NCBI RefSeq assembly: GCF_000829905.1
Contig: NZ_CDPP01000002.1
Location: 275,279-339,278 of the forward strand
Direction of reading: 5' to 3'
Source of the DNA: Beduini massiliensis
GTDB lineage: Bacteria > Bacillota_I > Bacilli_A > Erysipelotrichales > Coprobacillaceae
DNA length: 64,000 bases
Within the stretch, counting starts at the first letter, position 1. The number at the start of each line of letters is the position of its first letter. Shown in pieces: positions 26,246 through 35,584 of the stretch. The notes under the pieces are model-generated. The model made no database searches. It worked only from the letters and a program-made list of their open reading frames with translations, and was not told the DNA's origin. Made by a program: the position numbers and the translations under genes.

Positions 26246-27006
26246 GTTCACAAAAAGATGTTATTTTGGAGGCACGTCACCTCACTAAATCATTTGGCTT
26301 ATATCGAACTAATCGTCATGATGTAATTAAAGGGATTGATTTAAAAATTTACAGTGGTGAATTTGTGTGTGTCATGGGTCCTTCAGGAAGCGGTAAAACA
26401 ACACTCCTCAATTTATTATCCACAATAGATGCACCTACAACAGGCTCAGTTATCATCAACAATACCAGTGTAGGGAAATTAGGATTAATAGGGTTAGCCG
26501 ATTTCAGGTATGAACATTTAGGCTTCATTTTTCAAGATTTCTATTTGAATGAACGTTTGAGTGTATTTAAAAATATTGCAACGCCCTTACTTGTAAACAA
26601 TGTAGATGAAAAAGAAATAAGACATCGTGTTCAAGAGGTAGCCTATTTACTGCATATTGAAGATCAGCTCGATAAAATGGTGGATCAATGCTCCCGTGGT
26701 CAAAAGCAGCGTATAGCAGTTGCCCGTGCTTTAGTCACGAATCCAAAACTAATAGTTGCCGATGAACCGACTGGTAATTTAGATCAAAAGAATGCACATG
26801 AACTGCTTAAAATACTGCAAAAGTTAAACAAACGTTTAAATTTAACCATTCTTCTTGTTACCCATGATTTATTGGTGGCAAGCTATTCAAGCCGTTTCTT
26901 TTATTTGAAAGATGGGCAGATTACGACTGAGTTTGAACGGGGAGAATTAAGTCAGCTGGACTATTTACATCGTATCCGAGATTGTTTCGAAGACAGCGAA
27001 AGTTAA
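26242..27006 (+). CDS. ABC transporter ATP-binding protein, second of two in operon
   Basis: 254 residues of the same MacB/BceA-type family as the first ATPase but clearly divergent in sequence. Walker A GPSGSGKTT, Q-loop IFQDFYL, Walker B IVADEPTGNLDQ and VTHD are intact; the signature reads CSRGQKQR instead of LSGGQ. Start ATG 26242 overlaps the permease stop. The two ATPases around one permease suggest a heterodimeric motor. Confidence 0.9.
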   Translation: MSSQKDVILEARHLTKSFGLYRTNRHDVIKGIDLKIYSGEFVCVMGPSGSGKTTLLNLLSTIDAPTTGSVIINNTSVGKLGLIGLADFRYEHLGFIFQDFYLNERLSVFKNIATPLLVNNVDEKEIRHRVQEVAYLLHIEDQLDKMVDQCSRGQKQRIAVARALVTNPKLIVADEPTGNLDQKNAHELLKILQKLNKRLNLTILLVTHDLLVASYSSRFFYLKDGQITTEFERGELSQLDYLHRIRDCFEDSES

Positions 27007-27015
27007 TCTATCTAT

Positions 27016-27119
27016 AAAAAAGCAGAACCATATTATTGAAAAGAGTACTCTTTTAAGATTCAATGTTGTATTAACATTATCTATTTGGAGTAATCAAATC
27101 ATTACTGTTCTGCTTTTTT
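27016..27119. terminator. Bidirectional multi-hairpin terminator
   Basis: A perfect 13-base outer stem (27016-27028 with 27107-27119) closes a 78-base interior holding three hairpins: AAAAGAGTACTCTTTT at 39-54 of block 27000, AATGTT/AACATT at 27062-27078 and AGTAAT/ATTACT at 27089-27106. T6 runs flank the stem on both strands, so it can end both the ABC operon and the converging RlmI-type gene. Confidence 0.65.
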
Positions 27120-27141
27120 CTTGTTACATAAAGTAAATCTA

Positions 27142-28344
27142 TTATATAATCTGGAAAATATAGAATTTTAAATAAGATGTTTCTTCCATTGTCCATAGAA
27201 TAGGGTGATCGTGATTTTGCTGTGTAACTGAAACTTGTTTTAATGTAACCCCCACTTCATGGGCAGATTCTCTTAACATTTTTTCAAAATTAGCGGTTTC
27301 CATAAAACGTGAACAGCTGCATGTAATGAGGTAACCCCCTCTTTCAAGAAGTTTCATTGCTTTCATGTTGATTTTCTTATACCCATTATAAGCATGATCT
27401 ATTGTTCTTCTTGATTTAGTGAATGCCGGTGGATCTAACACAATAATATCATATTGACCCGTTTTACATTCATCTAAATATTTAAACACGTCTGCCTGAA
27501 CAAATTGAATCTTATTTTCTAAGTGATTCAACACTGCATTCTCAAAAGCCTGATCTAATGCTGTCTGTGACAAATCAACTGCAACCACTTCTTTAGCGTT
27601 ACCGTAAGCCGCATTTAATGCAAATCCACCCGTATGAGTAAAACAATCCAGTACTTTTTTGCCGTGAGCCATTTTTCTTAATAGGACACGGTTTTCTTTT
27701 TGGTCTAAGAAATAGCCTGTCTTTTGACCATTTTCCACATCGACATTCAACAAAATACCATTTTCATTGATAACCGTTGCAGTAGGTAAATCAGCATTTT
27801 TCCAGTATCCCTTTTCTAAAGGAAGTCCTTCTTTTGTACGCACATTGATGTCATTTCTTTCATAGATGCCGTTTACTTCCTGTCCATCTTCCCGCAACAC
27901 CTCAAGCAACACTTCATACAACATATCTTTTATTTTATCTAAGCCGTAAGAGCTAATTTGAGTCACTAAAATATCATTATAGCGATCAACAGTTAATCCC
28001 GGAAGCTGATCTGCCTCGCCAAAAATCAGTCGGCAATTTGTCATATTTTCAGATTCTAAAGTCTTCCGAAAATCATAGGCAAATTGAATTCTCTTTTTAA
28101 AGAAATCTCTTCCAAATGTTTCATTAAGATCTTTGGATAAAATACGAACTGTAATATGACTGTGTTTAGATAAAAAACCGGTTCCTAAATAACGGTCATT
28201 GGTTGTCATGATATCAACCAGAACCCCATTTTCAATCGATTCATCTAAATCAACTACATTATTTTTATACATCCACATTTGGCCTTGATCGAGCCATTTT
28301 TCACCTTCTTTTGAAATTGTCACTCTAGGATATTTTCTGTTCAT
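27142..28344 (-). CDS. RlmI-like class I SAM-dependent rRNA methyltransferase with PUA domain
   Basis: 400 residues. An N-terminal PUA domain (about 1-75, with DQGQMWMYKNNV and GTGFLSKHSHITVRIL) is followed by a RlmI-like beta-barrel and a Rossmann methyltransferase: DCFTHTGGFALNAA, VDLSQTAL and IVLDPPAF. By family it methylates a cytosine in 23S rRNA (m5C1962 in E. coli). CSCS near the C-terminus matches the catalytic cysteine region. Start ATG 28344 after GAGGT. Single gene, converging with the ABC operon. Confidence 0.88.
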   Translation of the reverse strand: MNRKYPRVTISKEGEKWLDQGQMWMYKNNVVDLDESIENGVLVDIMTTNDRYLGTGFLSKHSHITVRILSKDLNETFGRDFFKKRIQFAYDFRKTLESENMTNCRLIFGEADQLPGLTVDRYNDILVTQISSYGLDKIKDMLYEVLLEVLREDGQEVNGIYERNDINVRTKEGLPLEKGYWKNADLPTATVINENGILLNVDVENGQKTGYFLDQKENRVLLRKMAHGKKVLDCFTHTGGFALNAAYGNAKEVVAVDLSQTALDQAFENAVLNHLENKIQFVQADVFKYLDECKTGQYDIIVLDPPAFTKSRRTIDHAYNGYKKINMKAMKLLERGGYLITCSCSRFMETANFEKMLRESAHEVGVTLKQVSVTQQNHDHPILWTMEETSYLKFYIFQII

Positions 28345-28522
28345 TGATTTACCTCACTCTATTTTTTACGAGCTACGCTCTTTTGTGTTCATTTTACACT
28401 ATCGAGGACATTCTCTCAATAAATTTCACTCTAAAAGAAGATGGATATTTTTGAATTATTGCTTATATGATTGAGATAACATTATTAAGTAAAAAAGATA
28501 AACATTATTTATTTAATAATTA

Positions 28523-30766
28523 TTACAAACAAGAAGTTCGTAAGCTATCGGCAGTAAGTGTCTTTGCCTCTGCAATCATCTCTGTCGGTGTACCGGAAAA
28601 TACTACTTCTCCACCATTTTTCCCACCATCGGGTCCAATGTCTATGATCCAGTCTGCCTGTTTGATCACATCTAGGTTATGTTCTATAACGATGAGTGTA
28701 TTGCCCTGAGATACAATTGTATCAAACAATTTTAATATTTTTTGAATATCGGACATATGCAACCCGGTTGTCGGTTCATCCATGATCATAATACCGCTTT
28801 TCTTTCTCAAATGCTTAGCTAACTTTAGTCTTTGACGTTCCCCGCCGGAAAGAGTGCTTAGAGGTTGCCCTAAAGTTAAATAAGCGAGCCCAACTTGTTC
28901 CATTACTTTCAGCTTGTTTTTAATCTTACTGTTATCATTAAATACCGATAAAGCTTCTAAGACTGTCAGATTGAGTAACTCTACAATATTCTTTCCCTTA
29001 TAAGTACATCTTAGTGCCTCTTGATTATAACGTACCCCATTACATGATTCACATTCTGTAACGATTGGGTCCATAAAAGCAAGTTCAGTCACAATAACGC
29101 CTTTTCCACTGCACACAGGACAAGCTCCGATAGAATTAAAACTGAATAATCCTTCCGGTTTTCTACTTTCTTTAGCTATTTGTTTTCTTATTTCATCAAA
29201 GAAACCTAGATAAGAAGCAGGGGTTGATCGATTCGTAACGGTAATAGGTCCCTGATCAATCATTACGACCTCTTTTTCGTATTCTTTTGCAAGTACTTGA
29301 GAAATTAAGGTACTCTTGCCTGATCCTGCCACACCGGTTACTACTGTCATGATGCCAAGTGGAATATCCACATCAATTCCTTTTAAATTGTGTAATCTGG
29401 CTCCTCGAATCGGCAGGCTTCCTGTGGGTTGTCTTGTTTTCTTTTTAATTGGCATTGCTTGCCGCAAAGCTTTGGCTGTTAGAGTATCTGCTTTAAGCAA
29501 TTCCTGATAACTGCCTGTAAAAACAATTTCGCCACCATTCTTCCCAGCAAATGGACCTACATCGATAATATGATCGGCAATTGAAATTACATCTTTATCA
29601 TGTTCTACAACCAAAACAGTATTGCCCTTATCTCTTAATTGTTTTAGTAAATTATTCATACGATAAACATCACGGGGATGCATACCGGTACTTGGCTCAT
29701 CAAAAATATAGGTCAAACCACTCAAACTGCTTCCCATATATCGAACAAGTTTTAGTCTTTGTGCTTCTCCGCCGGATAGAGTCGGAGTTGTGCGGTTTAA
29801 ATGAAGATATGACAATCCTATAGTTATCATTCGATCGAGTCCTGCTATCAAATTTTGTATCAAGATCTGTACCGTCGGTTCAGCTATTTGAGATAAAACA
29901 TGACGCAATTGTGTAAGTTCCATATTACACATTTCGGCTATAGAATACCCAAGGATCTTACAATTAAGACTCACCTCATTCAATCTGTTGCCATGACAAG
30001 CATCGCATGCTTCTTCCACGATAAAGTGCTGTGACTTTTCTTTTGTGTGCTTACTTTTATCACTGATATCTCGATTCAAAAGTGTTTTTTCATATTTATG
30101 ATAAATCCCTGTTACTTTAGAATTTTCAGGCTGACTTTTCCCATCACGAGATCCATATAATAAAAGATTGTATTCTTCCTGCGTATAATCCTTAATTGGT
30201 TTATCAAGGTCAAACAGACCGGACTTTGCATATTGTTTCCAATACCATGAACCGGGTAAATATAAAGAATCCTTTAAACACCCTTCATTCCATGATTTAT
30301 TAAAATCGATAATAGCTTCGATATTAATTTTAGTGACCCTTCCCAGTCCTGAACATGTTTTACACATCCCATTAGGATCATTAAAAGAAAAATAAGAGGC
30401 TGTCCCCACATAAGGCTTTCCTATTCTAGAAAACAATAATCTCAGACTGGAATATAAGCCACTGATCGTTCCCACTGTTGAGCGTGCATTTCCACCTAAA
30501 GGAGATTGATCGACCACCACCGAAGCAGTCAAGTGTTCAATTTTCTCCACTGCCGGTTTAGGGTATTTTGGCAGCCTTGAACGTATATAAGCAGGATAAG
30601 TGGCATTCATCTGTCTCTGTGATTCTGCCGCTATTGTATCAAAAACTATACTGGATTTCCCCGAACCGGAAACACCGGTAAAAACTGTAATCTTTTCTTT
30701 TGGTATTGTAAAACTTACATGTTTTAAATTATTCTGAGTAAGCCCATGTATCCATATATCTGTCAT
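28523..30766 (-). CDS. Short UvrA-like ABC ATPase (UvrA2/DrrC type)
   Basis: 747 residues, shorter than UvrA (about 940). Two UvrA ATPase modules: Walker A GVSGSGKSS (about 33) and GVAGSGKST, signatures TLSGGEAQRLK and TLSGGERQRLK, and Walker B FDEPSTGMHPRD and MDEPTTGLHMSD. CKTCSGLG, CDACHG, CPVCSGKG and CESCNG are zinc-finger halves. The UvrB-binding region is reduced, as in the UvrA paralogues linked to drug resistance. Start at the second ATG (30766) because AGAGG lies 9 bases before it. Divergent from an AraC-type regulator, which may control it. Confidence 0.87.
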   Translation of the reverse strand: MTDIWIHGLTQNNLKHVSFTIPKEKITVFTGVSGSGKSSIVFDTIAAESQRQMNATYPAYIRSRLPKYPKPAVEKIEHLTASVVVDQSPLGGNARSTVGTISGLYSSLRLLFSRIGKPYVGTASYFSFNDPNGMCKTCSGLGRVTKINIEAIIDFNKSWNEGCLKDSLYLPGSWYWKQYAKSGLFDLDKPIKDYTQEEYNLLLYGSRDGKSQPENSKVTGIYHKYEKTLLNRDISDKSKHTKEKSQHFIVEEACDACHGNRLNEVSLNCKILGYSIAEMCNMELTQLRHVLSQIAEPTVQILIQNLIAGLDRMITIGLSYLHLNRTTPTLSGGEAQRLKLVRYMGSSLSGLTYIFDEPSTGMHPRDVYRMNNLLKQLRDKGNTVLVVEHDKDVISIADHIIDVGPFAGKNGGEIVFTGSYQELLKADTLTAKALRQAMPIKKKTRQPTGSLPIRGARLHNLKGIDVDIPLGIMTVVTGVAGSGKSTLISQVLAKEYEKEVVMIDQGPITVTNRSTPASYLGFFDEIRKQIAKESRKPEGLFSFNSIGACPVCSGKGVIVTELAFMDPIVTECESCNGVRYNQEALRCTYKGKNIVELLNLTVLEALSVFNDNSKIKNKLKVMEQVGLAYLTLGQPLSTLSGGERQRLKLAKHLRKKSGIMIMDEPTTGLHMSDIQKILKLFDTIVSQGNTLIVIEHNLDVIKQADWIIDIGPDGGKNGGEVVFSGTPTEMIAEAKTLTADSLRTSCL

Positions 30767-30920
30767 ATTCATAACCCTCTTTCCGTTCTTTTTAACTATA
30801 ATCTTTACTTATTTTACTAAATCATGAGCAGTCAGACATGATACTTTTTGCTAAGCTGCGTGCACATAGCGATAAACGTGAAGGTATGGTATAATAAATG
30901 CATTTAAAGGTGGTGTTAAC

Positions 30921-31784
30921 TTGAAAGAATTGTCTCCCTTAGAAAAAGCGATTGAATATATTGAAGACCATTTGCATGAGGATATTGGGTTAAGTGATGT
31001 ATCAAAAGCAGCAGGTTATTCCTATTATCACATGACAAGGCTTTTCTCTTGTGTTTTAGGAGAATCAGTTGGAAAATATATGAATCGCCGCAGGCTCTAT
31101 GAAGCTTCAAAAAAACTTATTTATACAAATGACCGCATTATCGATGTTGCTTTGGAATCTGGTTTTGAAACACCGGAAGCATTTAGTCGGGCGTTTAAAT
31201 TAATGTTTCATTGCAGTCCTACAAGCTATCGTAAGGTTGGACTTGATCAAGTTACGTTAGCTAAAAGAAAAATACTGCCTGATGATGTCTGCCATATTGC
31301 CAATAATATTTCCCACACTCCAAAAATTTGTTGGATCGATGAAATTAGAATTATGGGAATCAGGGGAACCACAATGCTTTCCGATAATAAGATTCCTCAA
31401 TTATGGGCACAGTTTTTATCCATTTATGATAAGTCTTTCACCCCTAAACGAGCAGGCTATGAAATTTGTGAGACACTGCAAACAACTTATACTAAAGATG
31501 GTGATGTATCCTTTTCCGTCATGATTGGAGTTTCAGAAGAAAACTTATATCATGTACCGGAGATGTTTATTGAAAAGAAAATAGCTGGAGGAAAATATGC
31601 GGTGTTTACTCATCAAGGAACCTTTGCCAACTTATTTCAATCTTACCAATATATTTATGGAACATGGCTCGCTTCTACCAAAGAAGAATTGGATGACCGT
31701 GAAGACTTTCAAGTATATGAACATGAAGTCATTGCTTTTGGTGATCCAAAGAATATAGTGAAAATATTTATTCCTATAAAATAA
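30921..31784 (+). CDS. AraC-family regulator with GyrI-like effector domain
   Basis: 287 residues. An N-terminal double helix-turn-helix of the MarA/Rob type (about 6-105, with LSDVSKAAGYSYYHMTRLF and DVALESGFETPEAFSRAFK) is fused to a GyrI-like small-molecule binding domain (about 130-287, ending VKIFIPIK). Such proteins sense drugs or lipophilic compounds and activate efflux or detoxification genes. TTG start 30921 is set by AAAGGTGGT upstream. It is divergent from the UvrA-like gene, so a link to that gene is inferred. Confidence 0.88.
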   Translation: MKELSPLEKAIEYIEDHLHEDIGLSDVSKAAGYSYYHMTRLFSCVLGESVGKYMNRRRLYEASKKLIYTNDRIIDVALESGFETPEAFSRAFKLMFHCSPTSYRKVGLDQVTLAKRKILPDDVCHIANNISHTPKICWIDEIRIMGIRGTTMLSDNKIPQLWAQFLSIYDKSFTPKRAGYEICETLQTTYTKDGDVSFSVMIGVSEENLYHVPEMFIEKKIAGGKYAVFTHQGTFANLFQSYQYIYGTWLASTKEELDDREDFQVYEHEVIAFGDPKNIVKIFIPIK

Positions 31785-31803
31785 ATAGAATATTATACTC
31801 AAT

Positions 31804-31848
31804 AAAAAAATGTAGAGGATACACGAAAAGGTTCCTACTACATTTTTT
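31804..31848 (+). terminator. Terminator after the AraC-type gene
   Basis: Arms 31804-31819 and 31833-31848 pair with one bulge; six Ts close the second arm. As-rich opposite flank allows weak action on the minus strand too. Confidence 0.7.
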
Positions 31849-31913
31849 ACAAATACAATAAAACAATCATAGAACCCCTATAAATTGATTTTAGCTTATT
31901 GAATCAAACACAT

Positions 31914-32693
31914 CTATAACGGTATATGAATATCTGCAACAGAGTAAATGACAGCTTTTCCACTTAGGATAACTCTGTCATCTTTCATATGGCAATACAA
32001 CATCCCTCCTCTACTAGATGTCTGATAGGCGGTGATATAGTCTTTATTCAACTTTTTAGACCAATAAGGAATTATATGACAATGTCCTGAGCCACAGACT
32101 GGATCTTCTTGGACATTCAGTTTAGGAGCAAAGCTTCTTGATACAATATCTGTATTTTCACTTTGAGCCGTAACGTGCAAAAGCAGACCACCCAAATTCT
32201 TCACTAAATCCATTTGGGGATTCAAATTTTTAATCGTCTCCTCATTTTCAAAAACACAAAGTAAATCTCTGCCTATGTATGCCTCGATAGGTTCCTTTCC
32301 AATCGCTTCACTGATTTCTTTTGTTATTTGAACAGGTTTTAATGAATAAGCCGGAAAGTCCATTTCATACAATTCACCATTTTTTTGAACTTCTAATATT
32401 CCACTTTGGGTCAAAAACTTAATCCTTTGTTTATCTTTTTCATATTCGTTCATAATCACATACGCACACGCTAATGTGGCATGCCCGCATAAATCGATCT
32501 CTCCTCCCGGAGTAAACCATCTTAATCTATAGCTATCCGTACCTTTTACTGCAAACGCGGTTTCAGATAAGTTGTTTTCTTTTGCGATATTTAACATTAA
32601 TTCATCATTCAACCATGTATCTAATATACAAATTGCTGCCGGATTTCCACTAAATATCTTATCTGTAAATGCATCTACTACATATTGCTTCAT
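31914..32693 (-). CDS. PhzF family isomerase/epimerase-like protein
   Basis: 259 residues, normal PhzF length. Signatures: VVDAFTDKIFSGNPAAI at the N-terminus, NLSETAF with the catalytic Glu (about residue 45), WFTPGGEIDLCGHATLA and the second-half DPVCGSGHCHI. PhzF-fold proteins isomerise small acids; in bacteria without phenazine genes the substrate is unknown. Start ATG 32693 has only a weak site upstream. A promoter with a 19-base spacer and a palindrome lies at 32746-32780. Confidence 0.9.
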   Translation of the reverse strand: MKQYVVDAFTDKIFSGNPAAICILDTWLNDELMLNIAKENNLSETAFAVKGTDSYRLRWFTPGGEIDLCGHATLACAYVIMNEYEKDKQRIKFLTQSGILEVQKNGELYEMDFPAYSLKPVQITKEISEAIGKEPIEAYIGRDLLCVFENEETIKNLNPQMDLVKNLGGLLLHVTAQSENTDIVSRSFAPKLNVQEDPVCGSGHCHIIPYWSKKLNKDYITAYQTSSRGGMLYCHMKDDRVILSGKAVIYSVADIHIPL

Positions 32694-32745
32694 ATTTCTT
32701 CCCCCATAAAGTTCAATAAATTAATTTCATATTTTTGCCAATATT

Positions 32746-32780
32746 GATATACCCTCAAAGTAATTGACAAGGTCAACTTT
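32746..32780 (-). promoter_or_regulatory. Candidate promoter with 19-base spacer and palindrome upstream of phzF-like gene
   Basis: On the minus strand TTGACC (32776-32771) and TATATC (32751-32746) are 19 bases apart, the spacing of MerR-controlled promoters. A palindrome AAAGT(aa)TTGAC / GTCAACTTT spans 32757-32780. No MerR gene is seen nearby. Confidence 0.3.
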
Positions 32781-32831
32781 ATATTAGTTTATACTTCCAC
32801 TTGTATTATTCTTACAAATACCCATAAAAAG

Positions 32832-32900
32832 AAAAGCATATATTATATAATTTAGGTTACTTAACTTACAATCCAAATTATAAATATATGCTTTTTTTTT
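32832..32900. terminator. Long-stem terminator downstream of the NUDIX gene
   Basis: About 20 bases at 32832-32853 pair with 32875-32895 with one bulge, leaving a 21-base loop. Plus strand ends in T10; minus strand ends in TTTTCTTTTTAT. It could end NUDIX transcription on the minus strand. Confidence 0.65.
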
Positions 32901-33013
32901 ATTTTTTTATGGATAAAAAACGTCTTGTAACTTCTTATAAGTTTTTATAAAAACCGACAAAACTCTTGTAAATCAAGCTTTTCTCTACTTCTGCTTAAAT
33001 CTTGCCATCTCTC

Positions 33014-33060
33014 TTTATAAGTCCTTTTTGTAAATGCAGGCATCAAAAAAAACGTTAATC
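33014..33060 (+). repeat. Left copy of degenerate repeat flanking the NUDIX gene
   Basis: Shares TTTATAAGTCC and GGCATCAAAAAA...CGT.AATC, in the same order and orientation, with 33883-33926. The middle is diverged and one small gap is needed. Confidence 0.55.
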
Positions 33061-33237
33061 GAAATTGTAATGTGACGTTGTCAAAATGCATTTCAAAAAG
33101 TCACATAGATAATGCGCTGCCGACATTAAAATCTATTCCAAAAGCCACCTGCAACACGGCTATTTCTCCTCCTACTTCAAAACAAGAAAACTACATAATT
33201 GCAGAGAGCAAAAGATTATGTTCATTAGGTTTATCTG

Positions 33238-33651
33238 TTATATTAGTAATTTGTTTTTGAATAAATTGACATGTTCAATAATATGCCCTATATTACCTTC
33301 ACCTGCAAATTTACTGACATCAAAAAAATTACAATCTGTTGCTGACCAATACAAATCGTTCTCATCGCCTATGACTGTTATAAACTTATTTAATTTACCA
33401 ACATAAACTTCAACATAACAATCATCTAAATAATAAGTAAAATCCATTAAATGAGTAAGAATTATATCATTTTGAGATATTGAAGTTTCTTCATACAACT
33501 CTCTATAAGCAGCACTAATTCCGTCTTCATCATCTTCTATCTTTCCTCCAACCAAATTAGATAATCCTTTATATGGATTTTTCCTTCTTGTGCACATTAA
33601 TAATCGGTCAGCTGTTTCGTTATAAACAACAATCACGTTATATCCTTGCAT
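33238..33651 (-). CDS. NUDIX hydrolase
   Basis: 137 residues. The Nudix box is GKIEDDEDGISAAYRELYEETSI (about 36-58), matching Gx5Ex7REUxEExGU except Ser at the last Gly position. N-terminal strand VIVVYNETADRLLMCTRRKNP fits MutT-type proteins acting on nucleotide diphosphate derivatives. Start ATG 33651 follows GAGG. It is isolated between two gene-poor stretches bearing similar degenerate repeats, which hints at insertion or duplication at this site. Confidence 0.87.
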   Translation of the reverse strand: MQGYNVIVVYNETADRLLMCTRRKNPYKGLSNLVGGKIEDDEDGISAAYRELYEETSISQNDIILTHLMDFTYYLDDCYVEVYVGKLNKFITVIGDENDLYWSATDCNFFDVSKFAGEGNIGHIIEHVNLFKNKLLI

Positions 33652-34081
33652 ATTGATACCTCCTCGTATAAATAACTTGCATTTTAACTACTATCTTAAT
33701 AAAAATATGGTATCACATTTAATTTTACGGAAAAGGGTACTCTCTTCCTATGTTTACTCTTCGATTTCTTTGCCGCCAAAGTAGGAAGAGAAAATAGCAG
33801 AAGCGCCGAAGTCACATTCTATATGAACCGATGCGGATAATCGCACTCCACAAAAATAAGTAGCCGTATCTTCTTGTTTGTTTTTATAAGTCCTCATAGA
33901 GCACGGGCATCAAAAAAGCGTCAATCCACATTTTTAGGCTAACATTGCATGCCCTCACAAAGTCGCAAAAACATAGTATTTATGCGGCTTTTTAGCATTT
34001 CTCACTTTTCATAGCTCGAAATCAAATACAATTTTTTATTACTTTATAAAACTCAAAAATAACTTGATTATATCAATACTT
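33652..34081. other. Gene-free stretch with second repeat copy
   Basis: This 430-base stretch holds the right repeat (33883-33926) and a purine-rich block 33781-33800 similar to the inverse of 33157-33175. A 47-codon minus frame (33897-33754) has no ribosome binding site and is not called. Higher G+C than the flanks suggests decayed coding DNA. Confidence 0.5.
33883..33926 (+). repeat. Right copy of degenerate repeat flanking the NUDIX gene
   Basis: Partner of 33014-33060, same orientation, about 870 bases apart. Together the copies bracket the NUDIX gene. Confidence 0.55.
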
Positions 34082-35563
34082 TTATTTATTCTTCATATGC
34101 GGAAAAAGGATTACTTCACGGATCGATTCTTGTCCAGTTAACAACATTACAAGTCGATCAATTCCCATACCCATACCACCTGTTGGAGGTAAACCATACT
34201 CTAAAGCTTCTACATAATCTAAATCCATTTCGTTAGCTTCATCATTTCCTAACTCTTTTTCCTTCAACTGATTAGAGAATCTCTCATACTGATCAATTGG
34301 ATCATTTAATTCAGTAAAAGCATTCGCATATTCATTACCGCAAATAAACAACTCAAAACGCTGTGTAAAACGTGGATCCTGCATATTCTTCTTAGCCAAT
34401 GGAGAAATTTCAATCGGATGCCCATAAACAAATGTAGGCTCCACGATTGTTTCCTCTACATATTTTTCAAAGAAAGCATTCACGATATGTCCATAACCAA
34501 AATGAGCTTCTACTTCAATATGATGTTCATCAGCAAAAGCCTTTGCTTGATCAAAAGTCAATTCTTCAGCAAAATCAATACCTGTTTTCTCTTTGATCGC
34601 ATCCGTCATTGAAACACGTTTAAATCCCGGTGCCAAAGAAATCTGATGCCCTTTATATTCTAATTCATATGTTCCACATACTTCCATAGCAGCATTTGAA
34701 ATAATACCTTCTGTCAAGTCCATCATTCCTTCTAAATCACTGAAAGCTTTATAGACTTCGATCGTAGTAAATTCAGGATTATGAGTTCTGTCCATTCCTT
34801 CATTTCTGAATAAACGTCCGATTTCATAGACTGCATCCATTCCTCCAACAATCAATCTTTTCAATGATAGTTCCGTTGCGATTCTCAAATAGAAATTCAT
34901 ATCCAAGGCATTATGATGAGTAGTAAACGGTCTTGCCGCTGCTCCCCCTAAAATCGGATTCAACACCGGAGTCTCTACTTCCACATAACCTTTAGAATCT
35001 AAGAAATGCTGAATAGAACGAATGATTTTTGGTCTTGCAAAAGCAATCTTTCTTGCTTCTTCATTCATAATCAAATCAACATATCTTCTTCTATATCTTT
35101 CTTCTACATCACTTAATCCATGATATTTTTCCGGCAATGGACGTAATGCTTTCGTTAAATGAATAAATTGGCCAGCCTTAACAGATAATTCGCCTGTATT
35201 TGTCACAAAAACAGTTCCTTCGATACCAACAATATCCCCAATATCACTTTTGATAACAATTTCGTAATTTTCTTCACCAATGACATCTTTTCTAACATAG
35301 ATTTGGATTTGACCATCTCTGTCTTGGATATGCATAAAGCATACTTTTCCTTTACGACGTTTTGTCATAATTCTTCCTGCTACCTTCACAGGTACAGCCA
35401 TTTCCTCTAATTCTTCATGTGTTTTACCAGCAAACTCTTCCTTAATCTGGCTTGAAAAATGTGTAATATCAAATCTTTGTCCAAAAGGATCAATTCCGGC
35501 ATCTGCTAATGCTTTGGCTTTTTCGCGACGCACTAATTCTTGTTCACTAAATTCTCTTTCCAT
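34082..35563 (-). CDS. lysS: Lysyl-tRNA synthetase, class II
   Basis: 493 residues. N-terminal OB-fold anticodon-binding domain (about 55-160, [22 protein letters not shown]) and a class II catalytic core with motif 1 ([25 protein letters not shown]), motif 2 ([20 protein letters not shown]) and motif 3 ([17 protein letters not shown]). It charges tRNA-Lys with lysine. Start ATG 35563 follows AGGAGG. A T-box riboswitch and promoter lie upstream (35585-35887), so expression should rise when tRNA-Lys is uncharged. Confidence 0.97.
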   Translation of the reverse strand: MEREFSEQELVRREKAKALADAGIDPFGQRFDITHFSSQIKEEFAGKTHEELEEMAVPVKVAGRIMTKRRKGKVCFMHIQDRDGQIQIYVRKDVIGEENYEIVIKSDIGDIVGIEGTVFVTNTGELSVKAGQFIHLTKALRPLPEKYHGLSDVEERYRRRYVDLIMNEEARKIAFARPKIIRSIQHFLDSKGYVEVETPVLNPILGGAAARPFTTHHNALDMNFYLRIATELSLKRLIVGGMDAVYEIGRLFRNEGMDRTHNPEFTTIEVYKAFSDLEGMMDLTEGIISNAAMEVCGTYELEYKGHQISLAPGFKRVSMTDAIKEKTGIDFAEELTFDQAKAFADEHHIEVEAHFGYGHIVNAFFEKYVEETIVEPTFVYGHPIEISPLAKKNMQDPRFTQRFELFICGNEYANAFTELNDPIDQYERFSNQLKEKELGNDEANEMDLDYVEALEYGLPPTGGMGMGIDRLVMLLTGQESIREVILFPHMKNK

Positions 35564-35584
35564 AATTTCCTCCTAAAATATAAA

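Larger units (their letters stand above)
32694..33237. other. Gene-free stretch with promoter, terminator and degenerate repeats
   Basis: This 544-base stretch holds the phzF-like promoter region (32746-32780), a long terminator stem (32832-32900), the left repeat module (33014-33060) and a purine-rich block inverted relative to 33781-33800 (33157-33175). A 32-codon minus frame beginning in the left repeat has no clear ribosome binding site and is not called. Confidence 0.6.

Noticed and set aside
33072..33260. Plus-strand frame of 62 codons
   Set aside because: It overlaps the degenerate repeat region and the NUDIX 3' end, has no ribosome binding site and no protein-like motif.
33754..33897. 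Minus-strand frame of 47 codons in the second gene-free stretch
   Set aside because: No ribosome binding site; starts inside the repeat module; may be a relic of decayed coding DNA.
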